Assembly: GCF_018402285.1 (NCBI RefSeq)
Contig: NZ_JAGYJH010000004.1
Location: 186,001-250,000, forward strand
Reading direction: 5' to 3'
DNA from: Hyphomonas sp.
GTDB taxonomy: Bacteria > Pseudomonadota > Alphaproteobacteria > Caulobacterales > Hyphomonadaceae
Length of the DNA: 64,000 nucleotides
Below are positions 18,647-26,762 of the stretch, piece by piece. The notes under the pieces were generated by a model. The model saw only the letters and a program-made list of their open reading frames with translations, had not been told where the DNA came from and ran no database searches. Both the position numbers and the translations under genes were made by a program. Positions within the stretch are counted from its first letter, which is position 1. Each line of letters starts with the position of its first letter.

Positions 18647-19813
18647 ATGCCGGAACTTGCCCGCAGATCCCTTCTTCTCGGCCTTAGCGCGGCGGCGCTC
18701 TCGGCGTGCGTCAGCCGGCCTGTGTCCGTGCCGGGTGCGCCGGCAGACCGGCCCTTCCCGAAAGTGCTGTCCCGGCGGGACCGGATAACGCGCACGGTTG
18801 TGGGACTGCGCCCGTTCCGGCCTCAGGGTTTCCGGCTGGAGGCCGAGGCGTTCGGCGAGAAGACGGTGATCCACAATTACGGCCATGGCGGATGCGGGGT
18901 GACGCTGTCCTGGGGCACCTGCCAGCGGGCGGCCGTGATGGCGGGGGAGGCGGGCCGTCTTGATGTGGCTGTGCTTGGCGGCGGGGTGATGGGGCTTACG
19001 AGCGCGCTGATCCTGGCGCGGCGCGGGCATGATGTGACCGTCTACGCCGATGTGATGCATCCGAACACGACGTCCAATGTGGCGGGCGCTTTGTGGCTGC
19101 CCTCGAGCCTCTATGACCGGGACGTGGCGAGCGAAGACTTTCTCCGGCTCAACTGGCAGGTCACGCGGGAAGCGCATCGGGGCTTCCTGCCTTATGTGAA
19201 CCGGCCGGGATATGGGGTGAGCTGGGTGCACCATTCGGAGGTGTCGGAGCGTGTGCGCGAGCCGCGCTGGGCGCTGCCGGGCGGGGATGATCTCTATCCG
19301 GGGCTGGAGGTGCTGACCGCGCAGACGCGGTTCGGCTTTGCCTATGAGGAGCGTTACCACACGCTGATGATAGACCCGGACTATTATCTCGACATGCTGA
19401 TGAAGGACGCTCAGCTCGCCGGGGCGAGGTTTGTCTCCTGGCGGTTCGAGACGCTGGATGAACTGCTGGCGTTGCCGGAGCCGGTGATCGTGAACTGCAC
19501 GGGGCTTGGCGCGGCGAAGCTCTTTGCGGACGAGACGCTGATCCCGATCCGGGGCCAGCTAAGCCATCTGCTGCCGCAGCCGGAGATCGACTATTCCTAT
19601 ACCGGCTGGGGCAATGGCGGATCGCTCTACATGTTCCCCCGCAAGACCGGACTGGTGCTGGGCGGCAGCCATGGCCGCGGGGATGTTTCGATGGATGTCA
19701 GCGAGGAAGAGCTGACGCGGATGGTGGACGGGCATGCGGCGCTGGCCGAGCGGGCGGCGTTTTCGACCTCGGCATCAAACCAGGCAATTTCCGGGCTGTT
19801 CTCCGGCGCCTGA
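18647..19813 (+). CDS. D-amino-acid-oxidase-like FAD lipoprotein with permuted order
   Basis: A 388-residue FAD-dependent oxidoreductase. Residues 1-21 look like a twin-arginine/lipoprotein signal (ARRSLLLGL, then SAC with Cys21). The segment VVGLRPFRPQGFRLE (51-65) followed by VIHNYGHGGCGVTLSWG (74-90) is the signature that normally ends D-amino acid oxidases, yet here it precedes the FAD-binding Rossmann motif VLGGGVMGLTSALILARRGHDVTVYA (109-134) and the central part TTSNVAGALWLPSSLYDR. The C terminus stops after GLVLGGSHGRGD and a final helix, with no second copy of the signature. So the domain order is circularly permuted relative to DAAO. AGGAG precedes the start. Substrate unknown; export across the membrane would be by Tat. 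Confidence 0.83.
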   Translation: MPELARRSLLLGLSAAALSACVSRPVSVPGAPADRPFPKVLSRRDRITRTVVGLRPFRPQGFRLEAEAFGEKTVIHNYGHGGCGVTLSWGTCQRAAVMAGEAGRLDVAVLGGGVMGLTSALILARRGHDVTVYADVMHPNTTSNVAGALWLPSSLYDRDVASEDFLRLNWQVTREAHRGFLPYVNRPGYGVSWVHHSEVSERVREPRWALPGGDDLYPGLEVLTAQTRFGFAYEERYHTLMIDPDYYLDMLMKDAQLAGARFVSWRFETLDELLALPEPVIVNCTGLGAAKLFADETLIPIRGQLSHLLPQPEIDYSYTGWGNGGSLYMFPRKTGLVLGGSHGRGDVSMDVSEEELTRMVDGHAALAERAAFSTSASNQAISGLFSGA

Positions 19814-19872
19814 ACCTGCCGGCCAAGGGCTGCGTTCGACGTTTACTTGTCACGCATCACAGGAGCCAAATC

Positions 19873-20371
19873 ATGCCAGTGGCGTTGATCGCCCTTTTTC
19901 CCGCCGTTCTGATGGCAGACGCCGCTTGCGCGCAATCTGCCGAGCCCATGCCACAGGCCGAACCGGACGTTCCGGTGACCGAGGAGGCCGGACCCGAGGC
20001 AGAGGCCGAGGTGCTCTTTTCGGCGAGCTGCATGACGGCCGATACCGGGTTTGGTGGCCGCATCGCTCAGATCAAGGCGGCTTCTGCCGGGGATGCTGTC
20101 GGCGCGATCGACACCTTTACGTGTGCCGGCAATGGGCGGGTTCCCGCCGCGCCCCCACTTTGCGTCCGGCACGGCCGCTGGCCTTGCTGATCCGGTCAGC
20201 CAGCAGACCTGTGTCCTGGCGTCCGGCGCCGGGGAGATGCCGATCGTATCGGGTTCGCGCGGGAGCGTCTTTGAGATCGATCCGACGCCGGGCGCAGCGG
20301 TACCGCTGGTTGCTCAGACGGAGGATGGCGATGAGGTCGACCCTGTCAAAGCAGCCCCTGCCGACAGCTGA
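19873..20371 (+). pseudogene. Secreted hypothetical protein gene broken by a frameshift
   Basis: ATG 19873 has AGGAG 7 nt upstream and encodes a signal peptide (MPVALIALFPAVLMADAACAQS), a Pro/Glu-rich stretch, then a small domain (FSASCMTADTGFGG...AIDTFTCAGNG). The frame ends at 20190 after a short unlikely tail. A +1 shift between about 20130 and 20170 (near CGCCCCCA) reaches a frame that continues sensibly (QQTCVLASGAGEMPIVSG and an acidic end) to the stop at 20371. The joined protein would be about 165 residues with paired cysteines. Either a recent frameshift, a sequencing error in the C-run, or a shorter native protein. I do not recognise the family. Confidence 0.5.
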
Positions 20372-20390
20372 CAGCCCGGGCGCCCGTCTG

Positions 20391-21404
20391 TCATCGGAGA
20401 GCCGTTTCGATGTCTGCCAGATGGCGGTTTTTGTCCGTCTGCGGAAGGAAGCTGGCGGTGAAGCTGTTGCGGGCGAGCTTGATGATCTGGGCGTCCGACA
20501 GTCCGAGGGCTTCTGCGGTTTTCTCGTAATTTCGGCCGATATAGCCGCCGAAATAGGCCGGATCGTCGGAATTGACCGTGACCAGAAGGCCTGCCTCCAG
20601 CTGAGCTTTGACCGGGCTCTTTTTCAGATCATCGATCACGCACAGCGACAGGTTTGACAGCGGACAATTGGTCAGCGGGATCTGCATTTCACGGATCATG
20701 CTGACGAGTTCAGGATCTTCCATGCAGCGGTTGCCGTGGTCGATCCGGTCCACGCCGATGTCGAGCAGGGCTTGGCGGACATAGGAGGGCGGGCCTTCTT
20801 CGCCGGCATGCATACACAGCTTGAAGCCGATCTCCCGGCAGCGCCGGTAGAGGCGCTCGAACTTGAGGGGCGGGTGGCCCATTTCAGAGGAATCGAGGCC
20901 GACGCCGATGAACTTGTCGTGCCATGGCTCCGATTCCACCAGCAGGTCAAAGCCGTCCTCTTCTGAGAGATGCCGCAGGAAGCTCATGATCAGGCAGGCG
21001 CTGATGCCGAGTTCCTGTTCGCCTTTCTTGATTGCGGTGAGGATTCCCTCGGTGACGACGCCGAAGGGTACGCCGCGCTCGGTATGAGCCTGGGGATCAT
21101 AGAACATCTCGACATGGCGGACATTGTCGGCCTTGGCGCGCTGGAGATAGGCCCAGGTCAGGTCGAAGAAGTCCTCCTCGGTACGGAGCACCTGCATGCC
21201 CTGATAGTAGAGATCGAGGAATTCCTGGAGGTTGGAGAAGTTGTAGGCGGCTTTTGCATCTTCTAGCGTCTTGAAGGGCAGGGTGATCCTGTTGCGCTCG
21301 GCGAGCGCCATCATCTGCTCGGGCTCGAAGCTGCCTTCGATGTGGAGATGGAGCTCGGCCTTGGGCAGGCGGTGGATGAGGGAGGTGCGGGATGGGTCAG
21401 TCAT
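20391..21404 (-). CDS. Adenine deaminase / adenosine deaminase family hydrolase
   Basis: A 337-residue metal-dependent deaminase of the Add/AAH1 type. It has AELHLHIEGSFEPEQM (HxH metal ligands), the segment SFLRHLSEEDGF, GVGLDSSEMGHPP, KLCMHAGEEGPPSY (His/Glu active site), RIDHGNRC, and VTVNSDDPAYFGGY (metal Asp). The SSEMGHPP and DPAYFGGY versions fit adenine deaminases rather than true adenosine deaminases, giving hypoxanthine for purine salvage. ATG 21404 is chosen; a TTG five codons upstream is the alternative, and neither has a strong ribosome site. It faces the frameshifted secreted hypothetical convergently. Confidence 0.9.
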   Translation of the reverse strand: MTDPSRTSLIHRLPKAELHLHIEGSFEPEQMMALAERNRITLPFKTLEDAKAAYNFSNLQEFLDLYYQGMQVLRTEEDFFDLTWAYLQRAKADNVRHVEMFYDPQAHTERGVPFGVVTEGILTAIKKGEQELGISACLIMSFLRHLSEEDGFDLLVESEPWHDKFIGVGLDSSEMGHPPLKFERLYRRCREIGFKLCMHAGEEGPPSYVRQALLDIGVDRIDHGNRCMEDPELVSMIREMQIPLTNCPLSNLSLCVIDDLKKSPVKAQLEAGLLVTVNSDDPAYFGGYIGRNYEKTAEALGLSDAQIIKLARNSFTASFLPQTDKNRHLADIETALR

Positions 21405-21478
21405 TCCGCCTATAGACAAGGCAGGCAGCGCCTTGTCCAGTTCAACCCTGCGCGGTCCGCGCTGCCCCGATGGCCTGC

Positions 21479-22885
21479 CTATTCCCCGCTCAGTTCCTCG
21501 ACCTTGCAGAGGCCCGCGCGGTAGGAGCCGACCGTGCGGATCACATCCTCGCCCTCCGGCTCTATCCGCTCGCCGCTGACGAGGCTGGAGAGCACGCGCG
21601 TTACCAGCTGGTCCAGCCTTGTCACCACATAGCAGTCCACGGTCGGCTCGGCGTGCGGATTGCCGATGCCGCTATCGTCGGTGAGGAAGAGGTAGCGTCC
21701 GCCCGTGATCTGGCCCATGCCCCGCATCAGGAACTCGGCCGTCTTGTCCACACCACTTGCCGCAAGCGGCACGATATGGATGCCGCGCGTGCGGGAGACC
21801 AGCGCGGCGTCCCAGCTCGCCATAAGGTCAGCTTTGTGGGGCGGGGCATCGGCAACAAGCAGGTTGACCCTCACCGCATCAGGGCGCCATTCGAAACCGA
21901 GGCCTCTTTGCAGGGCATCCTTCATGGCTTCGGGAAAGTCGCCGCCGCCGCCTGCGCTTTGCTGGTGCAGATCCGCTTTGAAGCTTGCAATGTCGGTCGT
22001 GAAGGAAAAGTCCCGCACGACGTACTCATCGCCCTTGTCGCGATAGACAATGAGCCCGGCACGAATATCAAGGCCGGGGTTTGCTGTCTTGACGCGGTCG
22101 AGGATGCCTTCGATTTCCTTTTGAAGATATGCCATCTCGTCACCCATCGAGCCCGTGGCATCGAGGGTGAGCAGAAGGTCGAGCTTGGTCGCCGCTGTCC
22201 GGTCGCCGTCAATCTCAAAGACCAGTTCGCCGCCCGATGCGATCAGTTCGCCAGACACTGTCTGTGACCCGGTCTTCTTTCCACGCGCGGTGACGGTGAC
22301 GTTCATGCCCTCCGCCAGAACATCATACTGCGGGTAGAGGTAAGTGATGCCATTTGCGCCGGTGCGCAGCGGGAACATGTCTTTTCCGTCACCGGTCTTC
22401 AGCGTGATCTCTGCCAGCGGCACCGGCTTGCCGAGCCGGTCGACGACGCGGATCGCGATGCGCTGGTTTGCATCGACATAGGGCAGGTCCAGGTTTGCAA
22501 GTTCGCCCTGCAGCACCTTGTCGAGATAGGCCTTGTAGAGGTCCGGGTTCAGGACATCGTCATAATCACCCGCCGTGAGCAGGCCCGCCTGCGCTTCAGG
22601 CTGGGGTTTGGGATCATCCGGCGGCGCGATCTCGCCGCCAGTCACGGCTACTTCAGTGCGTGAAAGTTCGCGGACGGCTGCGCCATCCGAAGACGCAGAT
22701 CCAAGCGGTGGCGGTGGCGGAGGGGGAGGTGGTGGTGGTGGTGGCGCGGGCGGGGGCGCCATGGGTGCTGGCACAGACGTCTCCGCCGGCCCCGGAGTTG
22801 CGCCATCCTGCGTACTGCATGCCGCCAGAATGCCAACGGCCAGACAGCCGGCGACGGCCCATTTGAGTGATTGTTGCAATGTCAT
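21479..22885 (-). CDS. VWA-domain lipoprotein with long polyproline tract
   Basis: A 468-residue envelope protein. The N terminus is a lipoprotein signal (VGILAACST), followed by a run of 13 consecutive prolines near residues 50-62, likely a rigid spacer. The central part (about 115-235) looks like an Ig-like/carboxypeptidase-regulatory fold, and from about residue 235 a von Willebrand A domain follows, with a MIDAS motif written LDATGSMGDE (DxTxS) and later FPEAMKDAL. A metal-dependent protein-binding role at the envelope is likely, partners unknown. GGGGA supports ATG 22885. The gene is on the same strand as the deaminase gene, 74 nt upstream of it. Confidence 0.82.
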   Translation of the reverse strand: MTLQQSLKWAVAGCLAVGILAACSTQDGATPGPAETSVPAPMAPPPAPPPPPPPPPPPPPLGSASSDGAAVRELSRTEVAVTGGEIAPPDDPKPQPEAQAGLLTAGDYDDVLNPDLYKAYLDKVLQGELANLDLPYVDANQRIAIRVVDRLGKPVPLAEITLKTGDGKDMFPLRTGANGITYLYPQYDVLAEGMNVTVTARGKKTGSQTVSGELIASGGELVFEIDGDRTAATKLDLLLTLDATGSMGDEMAYLQKEIEGILDRVKTANPGLDIRAGLIVYRDKGDEYVVRDFSFTTDIASFKADLHQQSAGGGGDFPEAMKDALQRGLGFEWRPDAVRVNLLVADAPPHKADLMASWDAALVSRTRGIHIVPLAASGVDKTAEFLMRGMGQITGGRYLFLTDDSGIGNPHAEPTVDCYVVTRLDQLVTRVLSSLVSGERIEPEGEDVIRTVGSYRAGLCKVEELSGE

Positions 22886-22971
22886 ATCCCCACATTCGGA
22901 TTTGCGCGAAGTAACGCGCGCCAATCAGGCAGGACTATGATTGAAACGAGATTCTTTGGGGCAGTCAGCCC

Positions 22972-23640
22972 CTAAGCCGCCGCCATCAGGCTCTTGAACA
23001 GGCCGATGCCGTCACTACCGCCTTCATGGTCGCCGATGGCGCGTTCGGGGTGGGGCATCATGCCCAGGATGCGGCCATTTTCCGAAAGGATACCGGCAAT
23101 GTCGCGGGCCGCGCCATTGGGGTTTTCGCCGCTGGCATAACGGAAGGCGACGCGGCCTTCGCCTTCGAGCCGGTCGAGTGTCGCGGCATCGGCAAAGAAG
23201 TTGCCCTCGGCATGGGCGATCGGGATGATGACTTGGCTACCGCCGGTATAGGCACTGGTGAAGGCGGTGTTACTGCTCTCGACTTTCAGTTTCTGCGGGC
23301 GGCAAACGAAGTGGAGCGAGGCATTACGGACCAGAGCGCCGGGCAGGAGGCCGGTTTCGGTGAGGATCTGGAAGCCGTTGCAGACGCCGAGGATGTATCC
23401 GCCGCGCCCGGCATGGGCCTTGAGCTGGGAGATGATCGGCGAATTGCCCGCCATGGCGCCGCAGCGCAGGTAATCGCCGTAGGAAAAGCCGCCGGGCACC
23501 ATCACCAGGTCTGTTCCGGCAGGGATTTCCCCGTCCTTGTGCCAGACCATGGCCGGGGCGTTGCCGGTCAGCTTTTCCAACGCGTCATGCGCGTCACGAT
23601 CACAGTTCGAGCCGGGAAAGACGATGACAGCTGATTTCAT
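22972..23640 (-). CDS. purQ: Phosphoribosylformylglycinamidine synthase, glutamine amidotransferase subunit PurQ
   Basis: A 222-residue class I glutamine amidotransferase subunit that supplies ammonia to PurL. It has [14 protein letters not shown] at the start, the catalytic cysteine in [20 protein letters not shown], and the His/Glu at [10 protein letters not shown] near the end. It is not next to purS or purL here; purL lies about 6 kb to the left on the same strand, so the usual purSQL cluster is broken up. Confidence 0.96.
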   Translation of the reverse strand: MKSAVIVFPGSNCDRDAHDALEKLTGNAPAMVWHKDGEIPAGTDLVMVPGGFSYGDYLRCGAMAGNSPIISQLKAHAGRGGYILGVCNGFQILTETGLLPGALVRNASLHFVCRPQKLKVESSNTAFTSAYTGGSQVIIPIAHAEGNFFADAATLDRLEGEGRVAFRYASGENPNGAARDIAGILSENGRILGMMPHPERAIGDHEGGSDGIGLFKSLMAAA

Positions 23641-23801
23641 GGGCGCTCTCTAGCAAAGAGTCGGGCGCTTTGGAAACGGGAATGACGCGCCCGAAGCAGT
23701 GAGGCATTTAGGCCACATAACACGTTGATCACAAAGTATAACACTTGCCGAAATTCGGGCGCCGCGCCATCCTTGCTCATCACAAACGGGAGATTCAGAC
23801 C

Positions 23802-23954
23802 ATGAAAAAAGTGATTGCTGCCCTGTTCGCAGTAGCCGCGCTGCCGGTCCTGGCGGCCTGCAACACCATTGAAGGCCTTGGCAAGGACGTGAAGGCCGGT
23901 GGCCAGGCCGTCGAAGAGACCGCCAAGGAAGTCAAAGAAGACATCACGAAGTAA
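23802..23954 (+). CDS. Entericidin-like small lipoprotein
   Basis: A 50-residue peptide starting MKKVIAALFAVAALPVLAAC, a lipoprotein signal with lipobox Cys20, followed by NTIEGLGKDVKAGGQAVEETAKEVKED, the entericidin A/B (EcnA/EcnB) pattern. Entericidins form a toxin/antidote-like pair in enterobacteria; in Alphaproteobacteria single copies are common and the role is unclear. GGGAG sits 9 nt before the ATG. A hairpin (23962-23970 with 23985-23993) follows the stop. Confidence 0.85.
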   Translation: MKKVIAALFAVAALPVLAACNTIEGLGKDVKAGGQAVEETAKEVKEDITK

Positions 23955-23961
23955 GTTACCC

Positions 23962-24002
23962 GCAGGCGGCGGGGCGAGTGTCTTGCCGCCTGCTCCTACT
24001 TT
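23962..24002 (+). terminator. Hairpin after the entericidin-like gene
   Basis: GCAGGCGGC (23962-23970) pairs with GCCGCCTGC (23985-23993) around a 14-nt loop; only a short T-rich tail (TCCTACTTT) follows, so termination strength is uncertain. Confidence 0.45.
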
Positions 24003-24345
24003 GCCCTGGAAGATAAACCAGGCGCCCGGTGCGATCAGGCCGAACCCCACCCGCGTGGTTCCAGCCGAGCGGCTCCTTGAGTACCCGCACCGGACATCCG
24101 GCGAACCCGTTCAGGGGGTCACCTGCTGGATCGTCATGAGTTCTGCGGCCGAACAGACCCGATGTCCCCAGCGGTTGGCGGGTACGGCGAAGGTTCATTC
24201 GATCAGCGCAATGCCCAGCTGGCAGGGATGACCAGCCCCGCGGCGGCGCCTGGAAGTTCAGGTGCCCATACCGGGCCATCGTCATGAGCGGTTGGAGATC
24301 GACAGAAACACAACCGGCAGGACATGTGGCGGCATGAAGGCTCCG
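23995..24345 (-). pseudogene. Decayed DUF486 (DMT-like small membrane protein) gene
   Basis: Fragments of a DUF486 protein lie in order but in different reading frames on the minus strand: RYGHLNFQAP (near 24273-24245), GLVIPASW, GIALIE followed by an in-frame TGA, then TFAVPANRWGH, SAAELMTIQQVTP, VLKEPLGWNH and finally GFGLIAPGAWFIFQGK (ending near 24000). These match the known order of the family (WYGHL, VPANR, EPLGWNH, GAWFIF). At least three frame changes plus a stop codon show it is dead. Members are 110-residue membrane proteins with four helices. This accounts for most of the 410-base stretch between the entericidin and xth genes. Confidence 0.8.
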
Positions 24346-24364
24346 GAAGGCGGGAGGGCGTGAA

Positions 24365-25141
24365 TCAGTCCTCAAATACCGCGATGACTGGCACATGATC
24401 TGACGGTTTCTCCATCGCGCGGGCCTTGCGGTAGATTTCGATACCGGTGAGCCGGTCGGTCATGCGGGGGCAGGCGAGTACATGGTCGATGCGGATACCG
24501 TGATCCTTCTGAAAGGCGCCGCCCTGATAGTCCCAGAATGTGTATTGATGGGCCCGGCCGTCGCAGGCCTCGAAGGCATCGGTGAGGCCAAGATGCTTCA
24601 GCTGTCGCCAGGCGGCGCGGGTTTCGGGCAGGGCGAGGGCGTCGGTGTTCCAGACGGTGTCGTCCCAGCAATCTTCCGGCGCGGGAATGGCGTTGTAATC
24701 TCCGCACAGGACAAAGGGCTCCTCGGCAGTCAGCAGGTTGCGGGCGTGGTCTTCCAGCGCGGCGACCCATTCGAGCTTGTAGTCATACTTCTCCCCCGGC
24801 GCGGGATTGCCGTTGGGCAGGTAGAGCCCGCCGACGCGGACAGGCCGGTCTGCCAGGACGGTCGCCTCGATGTAGCGGGCCTGATCGTCCTTGAGGGTGG
24901 ACATCTCGCGGGTGACATCCTGAAGGGGGAATTTGGACAGGATGGCGACGCCATTATAGCTTTTCTGGCCATGAACGGCGCAGTTCCAGCCCAGTTCTTC
25001 TATCTCCAGATAGGGGAAGGCGTCGGTTTCGCACTTCAGTTCCTGCAGGCAGACCACGTCTGCATTGATATCGCTCAGCACCTGCAGAACAGTCGGCAGG
25101 CGGGCTTTCATCGAATTGACATTCCAGGTCGCTATACGCAT
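24365..25141 (-). CDS. xth: Exodeoxyribonuclease III (AP endonuclease)
   Basis: A 258-residue Mg-dependent AP endonuclease/3'-exonuclease of base excision repair. It begins MRIATWNVNSMKARL, and has LQELKCET (catalytic Glu), YNGVAILSK, GGLYLPNGNPAPGEKYDYKLEW, LCGDYNAIPAPEDCW (catalytic Asp/Asn), RIDHVLACP and the final PSDHVPV with the catalytic His. All residues expected for the xth/Ape1 family are in place. Confidence 0.95.
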   Translation of the reverse strand: MRIATWNVNSMKARLPTVLQVLSDINADVVCLQELKCETDAFPYLEIEELGWNCAVHGQKSYNGVAILSKFPLQDVTREMSTLKDDQARYIEATVLADRPVRVGGLYLPNGNPAPGEKYDYKLEWVAALEDHARNLLTAEEPFVLCGDYNAIPAPEDCWDDTVWNTDALALPETRAAWRQLKHLGLTDAFEACDGRAHQYTFWDYQGGAFQKDHGIRIDHVLACPRMTDRLTGIEIYRKARAMEKPSDHVPVIAVFED

Positions 25142-25224
25142 GGGCTAACCTCATAAGCAGCTTCGCGCCATTGTTCCAGCAGCGGTCGGGCCTTATACTA
25201 TCGGAAACCTGAGGAGTCGCGTTC

Positions 25225-25437
25225 ATGGCGCCAAGCTGGATTCAACTGCTGATCGTGGTCGTGGTCGCTCTGCTGCTGTTTGGCGGCAGGGGGCGGATTT
25301 CCTCTATCATGGGCGACATGGCCAAGGGCATCGGCGCGTTCCGCAAGGGCCTCAAGGATGAGGAAACCAAGCCGGTGACCAAGGACGACATGGTCGACAT
25401 CACGCCCAAGAAAGACGAGACGAAGACCTCGTCCTGA
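25225..25437 (+). CDS. tatA: Sec-independent protein translocase subunit TatA
   Basis: A 70-residue TatA: one N-terminal membrane helix ([19 protein letters not shown], with FGGR as the hinge), then the amphipathic helix ([22 protein letters not shown]) and a short charged tail. Oligomers of TatA form the translocation pore. It is the first gene of tatABC, 25 nt before tatB, and follows the xth gene divergently. Confidence 0.95.
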   Translation: MAPSWIQLLIVVVVALLLFGGRGRISSIMGDMAKGIGAFRKGLKDEETKPVTKDDMVDITPKKDETKTSS

Positions 25438-25462
25438 TGACTGGCCCGGAGGGCGGATAGCC

Positions 25463-25840
25463 ATGCTGCCCGGCATAGGGTTTTCCGAGATATTGCTGAT
25501 TGGCCTTGCGGCCCTCATCATCATTGGTCCCAAGGATCTGCCGATGATGATGCGCAAGATCGGCCAGATCATGGGCAAGGGCCGGCGCATGGCGCGGGAA
25601 TTCCAGGCGGCGTTTGACGATATCGCCCGCCAGAGCGAGCTCGACGAGCTCAAGAAGGAAATCCAGGAACTTCGCAAATCCAACACGCTGACAACTGCGC
25701 AGGATGATCTGGCGGCCTATGAGGCGGACGTGAATTCTGCCGTGATGCGCGAGCCGGCGCCCCCCTCGCCGCCGGCCGTGGCGCCTGAGCCAAAGGACGA
25801 GCTGCCCCCTGCCACTCCGGCCAAAGGCGACCCTGCATGA
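25463..25840 (+). CDS. tatB: Sec-independent protein translocase subunit TatB
   Basis: A 125-residue TatB starting MLPGIGFSEILLIGLAALIIIGPKDLPMMMRKIGQ, the standard membrane helix with conserved Glu8 and Gly-Pro hinge, then an amphipathic helix and a Pro/Ala-rich tail (from residue 95) that is variable in the family. TatB with TatC recognises twin-arginine signal peptides. ATGA overlap joins it to tatC. Confidence 0.95.
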   Translation: MLPGIGFSEILLIGLAALIIIGPKDLPMMMRKIGQIMGKGRRMAREFQAAFDDIARQSELDELKKEIQELRKSNTLTTAQDDLAAYEADVNSAVMREPAPPSPPAVAPEPKDELPPATPAKGDPA

Positions 25841-26664
25841 GCCACGCCCCGCCAAAGGACGAACAGCCGGAGATCCTGGACGACGAGGTGGAGTCGAGTC
25901 GGGCGCCGCTGCTCAGCCATCTGGTCGAGCTGCGCGGGCGGCTGATCAAGAGCCTGCTGGCGCTTGGCGCGGCGACGATCCTTGCGTTCTTCTTTGCCGA
26001 CCAGATCTACAACCTGCTGGTGGCGCCGTTTGCCTCGATGGCCGAAGACATACGCGGCTCGAAGCTGGAATTCATCTTCACGGCGCCGATGGAGTTCTTC
26101 TTCGCGAAGTTGAAGCTGGCGCTGTTTGCGGGCGTGTTCATCGCGTTCCCGGTCATCGCCTGGCAGGTCTATGCCTTTGTGGCGCCGGGCCTGTACAAGA
26201 CCGAGCGCGGCGCTTTCTGGCCCTACCTTGTCTTTGCGCCGGTCCTGTTTTCGCTGGGCGCGGCGTTTGTCTATTTCATCATGCTGCCGATGCTGGCGCG
26301 GTTCACGATCTCCATGGAGCAGGTGGACGCGGCGCAGACGACGATCCGGATGATGCCGCGGGTGAGCGATTACCTGTCGCTGGTGATGGCGCTGATGCTG
26401 GCGTTCGGCATTTCGTTCCAGCTGCCGGTGATCCTGACACTTCTGGCACGGATCGGGATTGTGACTTCCCAGGGCCTCGGCAAGGGCCGGAAGTATGCCA
26501 TCGTCGGCATCCTTGCCTTTGCGGCCTTGTTTACCCCGCCGGACGCGATTTCCCAGCTGATGCTGGCGATCCCGGTCTACCTTCTCTACGAGATTTCGAT
26601 CTTTTGCGTGCGGATGATCGAGAAGAAGGTTCAGAAGGCGGAGGCGGCCGCCGCCGCCGAGTAA
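25837..26664 (+). CDS. tatC: Sec-independent protein translocase subunit TatC
   Basis: A 275-residue inner-membrane protein with six helices. The conserved N-terminal region LLSHLVELRGRLIKSL, GAPMEFF-like segment (TAPMEFFFAKLKLALFAG), FVAPGLYKTERG and LFTPPDAISQLMLAIPVYLLYE mark TatC. It is the receptor that binds the twin-arginine motif. Tat substrates nearby may include the oxidase-like lipoprotein. The tail is a short Glu/Lys/Ala-rich extension. Confidence 0.97.
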   Translation: MSHAPPKDEQPEILDDEVESSRAPLLSHLVELRGRLIKSLLALGAATILAFFFADQIYNLLVAPFASMAEDIRGSKLEFIFTAPMEFFFAKLKLALFAGVFIAFPVIAWQVYAFVAPGLYKTERGAFWPYLVFAPVLFSLGAAFVYFIMLPMLARFTISMEQVDAAQTTIRMMPRVSDYLSLVMALMLAFGISFQLPVILTLLARIGIVTSQGLGKGRKYAIVGILAFAALFTPPDAISQLMLAIPVYLLYEISIFCVRMIEKKVQKAEAAAAAE

Positions 26665-26762
26665 ATTTCCCTGCAGTCGCGGCGTTGCAATTTCCTGCCA
26701 GGTGTTGAACGTTGGCGCCGGACAGAAACCGCCGTCTCCCGAGAAACGAGGAGCCTTCCCGA

